The notes beneath the pieces were generated by a model. It was not told the DNA's origin, did not search any database, and worked only from the letters and a program-made list of their open reading frames with translations. Of a DNA stretch of 64,000 nucleotides, positions 60,669 to 64,000 are shown in pieces (positions within the stretch are counted from its first letter, which is position 1; every line of letters starts with the position of its first letter). Source of the stretch: Welwitschia mirabilis (taxonomy: Eukaryota; Gnetophyta; Gnetopsida; Welwitschiales); assembly GCA_051453625.1 (NCBI GenBank), contig JBOZIK010000001.1, positions 57,192,867-57,256,866 on the forward strand. Direction: 5' to 3'. The position numbers were made by a program, and so were the translations under genes.

Positions 60669-61876
60669 TGTTATGGTGTAAATTTATGCAATGTTTTACA
60701 CCTTGATTTAAATCCTGTTAATTACAAATAAGATTCACAAATATAGCATGCTAGTATAGTTAGAGTAATCCAAATGTCGTAATTCCGTCGAAGGCCAATA
60801 GTATGAATAATAAAGAGTTGATTTCAGGAAAAAAAAATATGTAATCCTAATCTACTAAAATAAATTGCAATGCATGAAATTNNNNNNNNNNNNNNNNNNT
60901 AATCTATGAAAAGAATTAACAATGCACCTAATCTAATTAAGCTCAACCTTAACAAAGGTTGCCCTCATAATCTATATAATCAAAGAAATCTATCATGAAT
61001 ATTAAACAACATAAACTATGAGGGATAAGTTTATGTAATTATAAATGAAAAGAATAACTCATATTAAAATATAAAAGGCATCTGTATCACAAAGTAGTCA
61101 TTCCTCAATGGAGGATACGCCACCCAACACCAAGGTACAGTCTCTTTGGATTACAAGATGGTTCTCCGGTCCTAAGATCTCCTATCACGAGAATGTCAAG
61201 TACTATTGAAGATGATTAGAGATCAAGGGGAAGACCTTTATTTATAGACAAAAAGGGAAAGAAAACTGATAGAAAAGTAAGGAGAAATCCTAGCTAACAT
61301 GCAAAATAAAGTCGCAATAAAGAGGCAACAACTCAAGAAAACATTCTATAAAACTATGGGAAAACAGTGTCGTCTTAATGATTGTCCAGATGAAGGAGGG
61401 GATGATGATGGTTGATAATCAAAAGTCTTGTTTTGCTTCAGTTTAACTTCTTGTCTAACTACATGTGAAGTGCTGCTAACTAGTTCTAAAGATATCATCT
61501 GCTTATGATGTCTCGACGATGAGGTCAACGACGATGTCTGTAGGTAGATCTCAATTTGTCTGGAAGTTATCTGGATGTGAACTCTATCATATGCTTAGTT
61601 GAACTTGTTATCTTGGCTGTTGTGTGGACGAAGGAGGGGACAGAAGTCTTTTATCGATCTTTTATTAGTGAAATTGCTTTATCATCTGCAAGAATCATGA
61701 TCCAAAATAATATATGTTTGTATCTAAATGAAATGCTTGTGTTTTATCTGATATTTGCATGTTTTCATCTTGTGCTTTTTGATTCTTGATTGTCATAATA
61801 ACTAAGCAATTATGTATTAATTCATCTGTAAAACAACTCAGAATACTCTAAATACACATAAGTTGGTGGTGCAACA
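60669..61876 (-). repeat. 5' LTR of GP copy 3
   Basis: Plus-strand start TGTTATGGTG, end GGTGCAACA. 1208 bp including an 18-base gap (60882-60899). Three GTCATC-type motifs lie at 61369-61400, ~61505-61530 and 61609-61640. Confidence 0.85.
61239..61246 (-). promoter_or_regulatory. LTR promoter TATA box
   Basis: TATAAATA on the minus strand, equivalent to the box at 4008-4015 in copy 1. Confidence 0.5.
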
Positions 61877-61881
61877 ATAGT
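61877..61881 (+). repeat. Target site duplication, right
   Basis: ATAGT, identical to 55186-55190. Confidence 0.8.
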
Positions 61882-63129
61882 GAGTACCAATATTAGGATT
61901 TTTAGAACTATTAAAATTAAGGTTGTAGAAAATATTACAGACTTTACTATGGATAGTCATTGGTTGTCAAGTAAGCATTCATTGTGAATCACTATTTTAC
62001 TTTCATATAATAATTTATATTTTTGTATATCTTTATTGTAATTTAAATTTAAGTGAATATACTATGTTTCACAATCTTGCAAAAAAGAATTAATGAAGTC
62101 CTTGACTAGTTTCTAAGATTCTTATGATATTGAAGATTTACTAGCTTAATGCTTTGCAATGTCTATTTAAGTTGTTTTTTCATAGATACAAATATATACT
62201 ACATTTGTTTTTCCTTAATGAATTAGTTAAGGAAAAATTCTTTACAGAATGTATCTGTAAAGTTACTTGACTCCACTAAATCATTCCTCATTGCATTCAG
62301 TATTCTTCATTAAGTTGCTCCATCTTTGATTAATAATATAGCTACATACTAGTTAGGATTATTATTTTTAACATTATTTAATTAGAAATGATTTTTAATA
62401 TATTATAGCCACTTCAAATATTATTCATAGGATTGGTAGTTATTAAGTAGATCTTGATCTATGCTTTCTTAACATAATACTAAAAGCCTCATTCTTTGGT
62501 GGATTAACTTTATGCTTCTTCATGTGAGATATGAATTCAATCCTTACATTCTTTTACTTACTTATTAATTTCTTTCAAGGTTTTATATTCAAATGAAGGT
62601 TGTATAAATTATTGATTAATGTTTTAAATCCTTTCATTATGTGCTTGTAAGGATTCTTAAAATTCCATTTGAAGGGATTACATAAGCTATTTCCATAGTC
62701 TTCCCTCTAAGATTGATAAAATCACAGTATGATTTCTTATTTTATTAACATTAATAGGATTCAATATTCATGTAATCATTTTACTTTTCTTAGTAAACTT
62801 CCTTAATTATTTGCTTAAGAGCATTGATACAAATGTTCACATGGTCTTTTATGATTTACCAATGTATATGTTGTTAGGATATCATGTTCTTCAACTTATA
62901 TCCTACTTTCTTTTATAGTTATTAATTAGGTTACTTAACTATTAAGTAGTTAAAATTTATAAAGTATTTATATTTATTATTAGTAAAATAATTAATTAAA
63001 GTCAATAAATTCTATTAATATAAAAAGTAAATTGATTTTATTACCTATAAATTAATTAATAGTTAATTTCCAAGTAAAATACATCTTATAATAAAATATT
63101 AACCTCTTCAGAAAGTTAAATTAGTTTCT
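61882..63129. other. AT-rich interval, no gene recognised
   Basis: No coding or repeat structure supported. It is the right-hand continuation of the DNA into which GP copy 3 inserted. Confidence 0.45.
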
Positions 63130-64000
63130 AGTTAAAACCATTATGCCCTATAGTGGGTGCATAGGTTTCAATTTAAAATCATGAACTCTTGTTATCATCA
63201 ATTAAGAATCTTGGTATCCTATAGTCAATCTATAAGCATTTAATGAGAATCATGATGTTACATAGTTAATTAATAGACATCAAATGAGAACCATACTATT
63301 CTATAGTTTATCTCTAGATCTTTTATGAGAAGCATAACATCCTACAGTGACTATAGAGGGTAGAGAAAAAAGCCATGCTACCTTGAAATCTTAGTGCCCT
63401 ATAGTTAATATATTGGTAAAAACTAAGGACCATGGTATTATATAGTGATTGTAGAGGATCTTGCTTAAAATCATGGCATCATTTAGATACCATATATAAT
63501 TTATGACATTTCATACTAAGTGTATAGGTGTTAAATCAAAACCATAACATTCTTTAGTGACTAGATGAGAACCATGAAATCCTATTCTTGTTATATAGGC
63601 TATAGCTTAGAATCATGATTTTCTATAGAAATCTAGTAAGATTCATAATGCCTAATACTAGTTTGACATGCTATGAATTAGAATGATAAAATCCTATAGA
63701 CAATAATTAAGATTCATGATGTCCTATATTAGTTGTGTAGACTGCAAATTAAAACTATGACATCCTATAGACATTAAATTAGAGTCATGACATCCTATGC
63801 TAGTTATATATGATCTAGATCAGAATCATAACATTTTGTAGTAATCATGCAAGAATCCTGATGCTCTATACTCATTATATGAGCTTTATTTTAGAATCAT
63901 AATGTTTTATAAACACAAAGTAAGTTTCATAGTACCATATATTAAGTGTATAGGTTCTGAATTAAAATAATTACATCTTATAAATCTTAAGAAAAAATCA
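63130..64000 (+). repeat. Degenerate tandem repeat, CATGACATCCTATAG type
   Basis: About twenty variants of an AATCATGACATCCTATAG-like block at spacings of roughly 35-50 bases, continuing to the window edge. From ~63550 on, two unit types tend to alternate: one with CTAGTTATATAGGCT after CCTATA, one shorter with GACATTAAATTAGA. This gives an ~80-90 base higher-order period. Confidence 0.65.

Larger units (their letters stand above)
55191..61876 (-). mobile_element. Complete GP-family element, copy 3
   Basis: Two 1208 bp LTRs, a 5 bp target duplication (ATAGT), a PBS, gag with an intact CCHC knuckle, protease with the catalytic Asp, a ~1.35 kb non-coding tail and a PPT. Total 6686 bp. No RT, RNase H or integrase coding is visible between protease (ends near 57730) and the PPT (56412). 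Gag has scattered stops, so this copy is itself dead, but its structure is full length. LTR differences are mostly transitions. Confidence 0.85.

Noticed and set aside
63130-64000. Coding potential in the right-edge tandem repeat
   Set aside because: Stops in all frames. The regularity comes from the repeat units.

Overview
The window is nuclear DNA of a seed plant: very AT-rich, dominated by old and decayed LTR retrotransposons, with one compact single-exon plant gene and several scaffold gaps (N runs). The only intact host gene I can support is a DUF3475/DUF668 protein of the PSK SIMULATOR (PSI)-like family at 24646-26334. Its GC content is clearly higher than the surroundings. The species cannot be fixed from sequence alone.

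Layout. 1-4945: 3' part of a plus-strand LTR element that carries gag and protease but no reverse transcriptase or integrase ('GP family' here, an ad hoc name). 4946-17440: one tandem array of ~285 bp units, each with a 5S rRNA-like core, split by a ~9.2 kb minus-strand Copia element (5685-14887). 17445-33060: a region bounded by two ~0.85 kb inverted repeat arms, with a tRNA-like SINE candidate, a Copia remnant, the PSI-like gene and its low-copy flanks, and an unrecognised exon-like fragment. 32805-33510: two minisatellites. 33555-41346: a minus-strand GP copy with a duplicated gag-start/leader/LTR end. 42200-48800: a decayed minus-strand Ty3/gypsy pol, split inside the RT domain by a three-LTR GP-family array (43642-47654). 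48970-55137: a further LTR element with ~1.27 kb direct repeats. 55191-61876: a structurally complete GP element (1208 bp LTRs, 5 bp target duplication ATAGT, PBS matching tRNA-Asp). 63130-64000: a degenerate tandem repeat.

Working together. The GP copies share the same plan: tRNA-Asp-type PBS, gag with a CCHC knuckle, aspartic protease, a tail extension, then about 1.5-2 kb of conserved non-coding sequence up to the polypurine tract. They have no pol, so they would need RT and integrase from another element; the PBS type points to an Athila/Tat-like Ty3 partner (inference). About two dozen copies of an imperfect GTCATC...GATGAC inverted repeat sit in their LTRs, leaders and tails and are not explained by coding. 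Almost all mobile-element coding is broken, and many changes at key residues are G-to-A type, as expected from decay of methylated cytosines.
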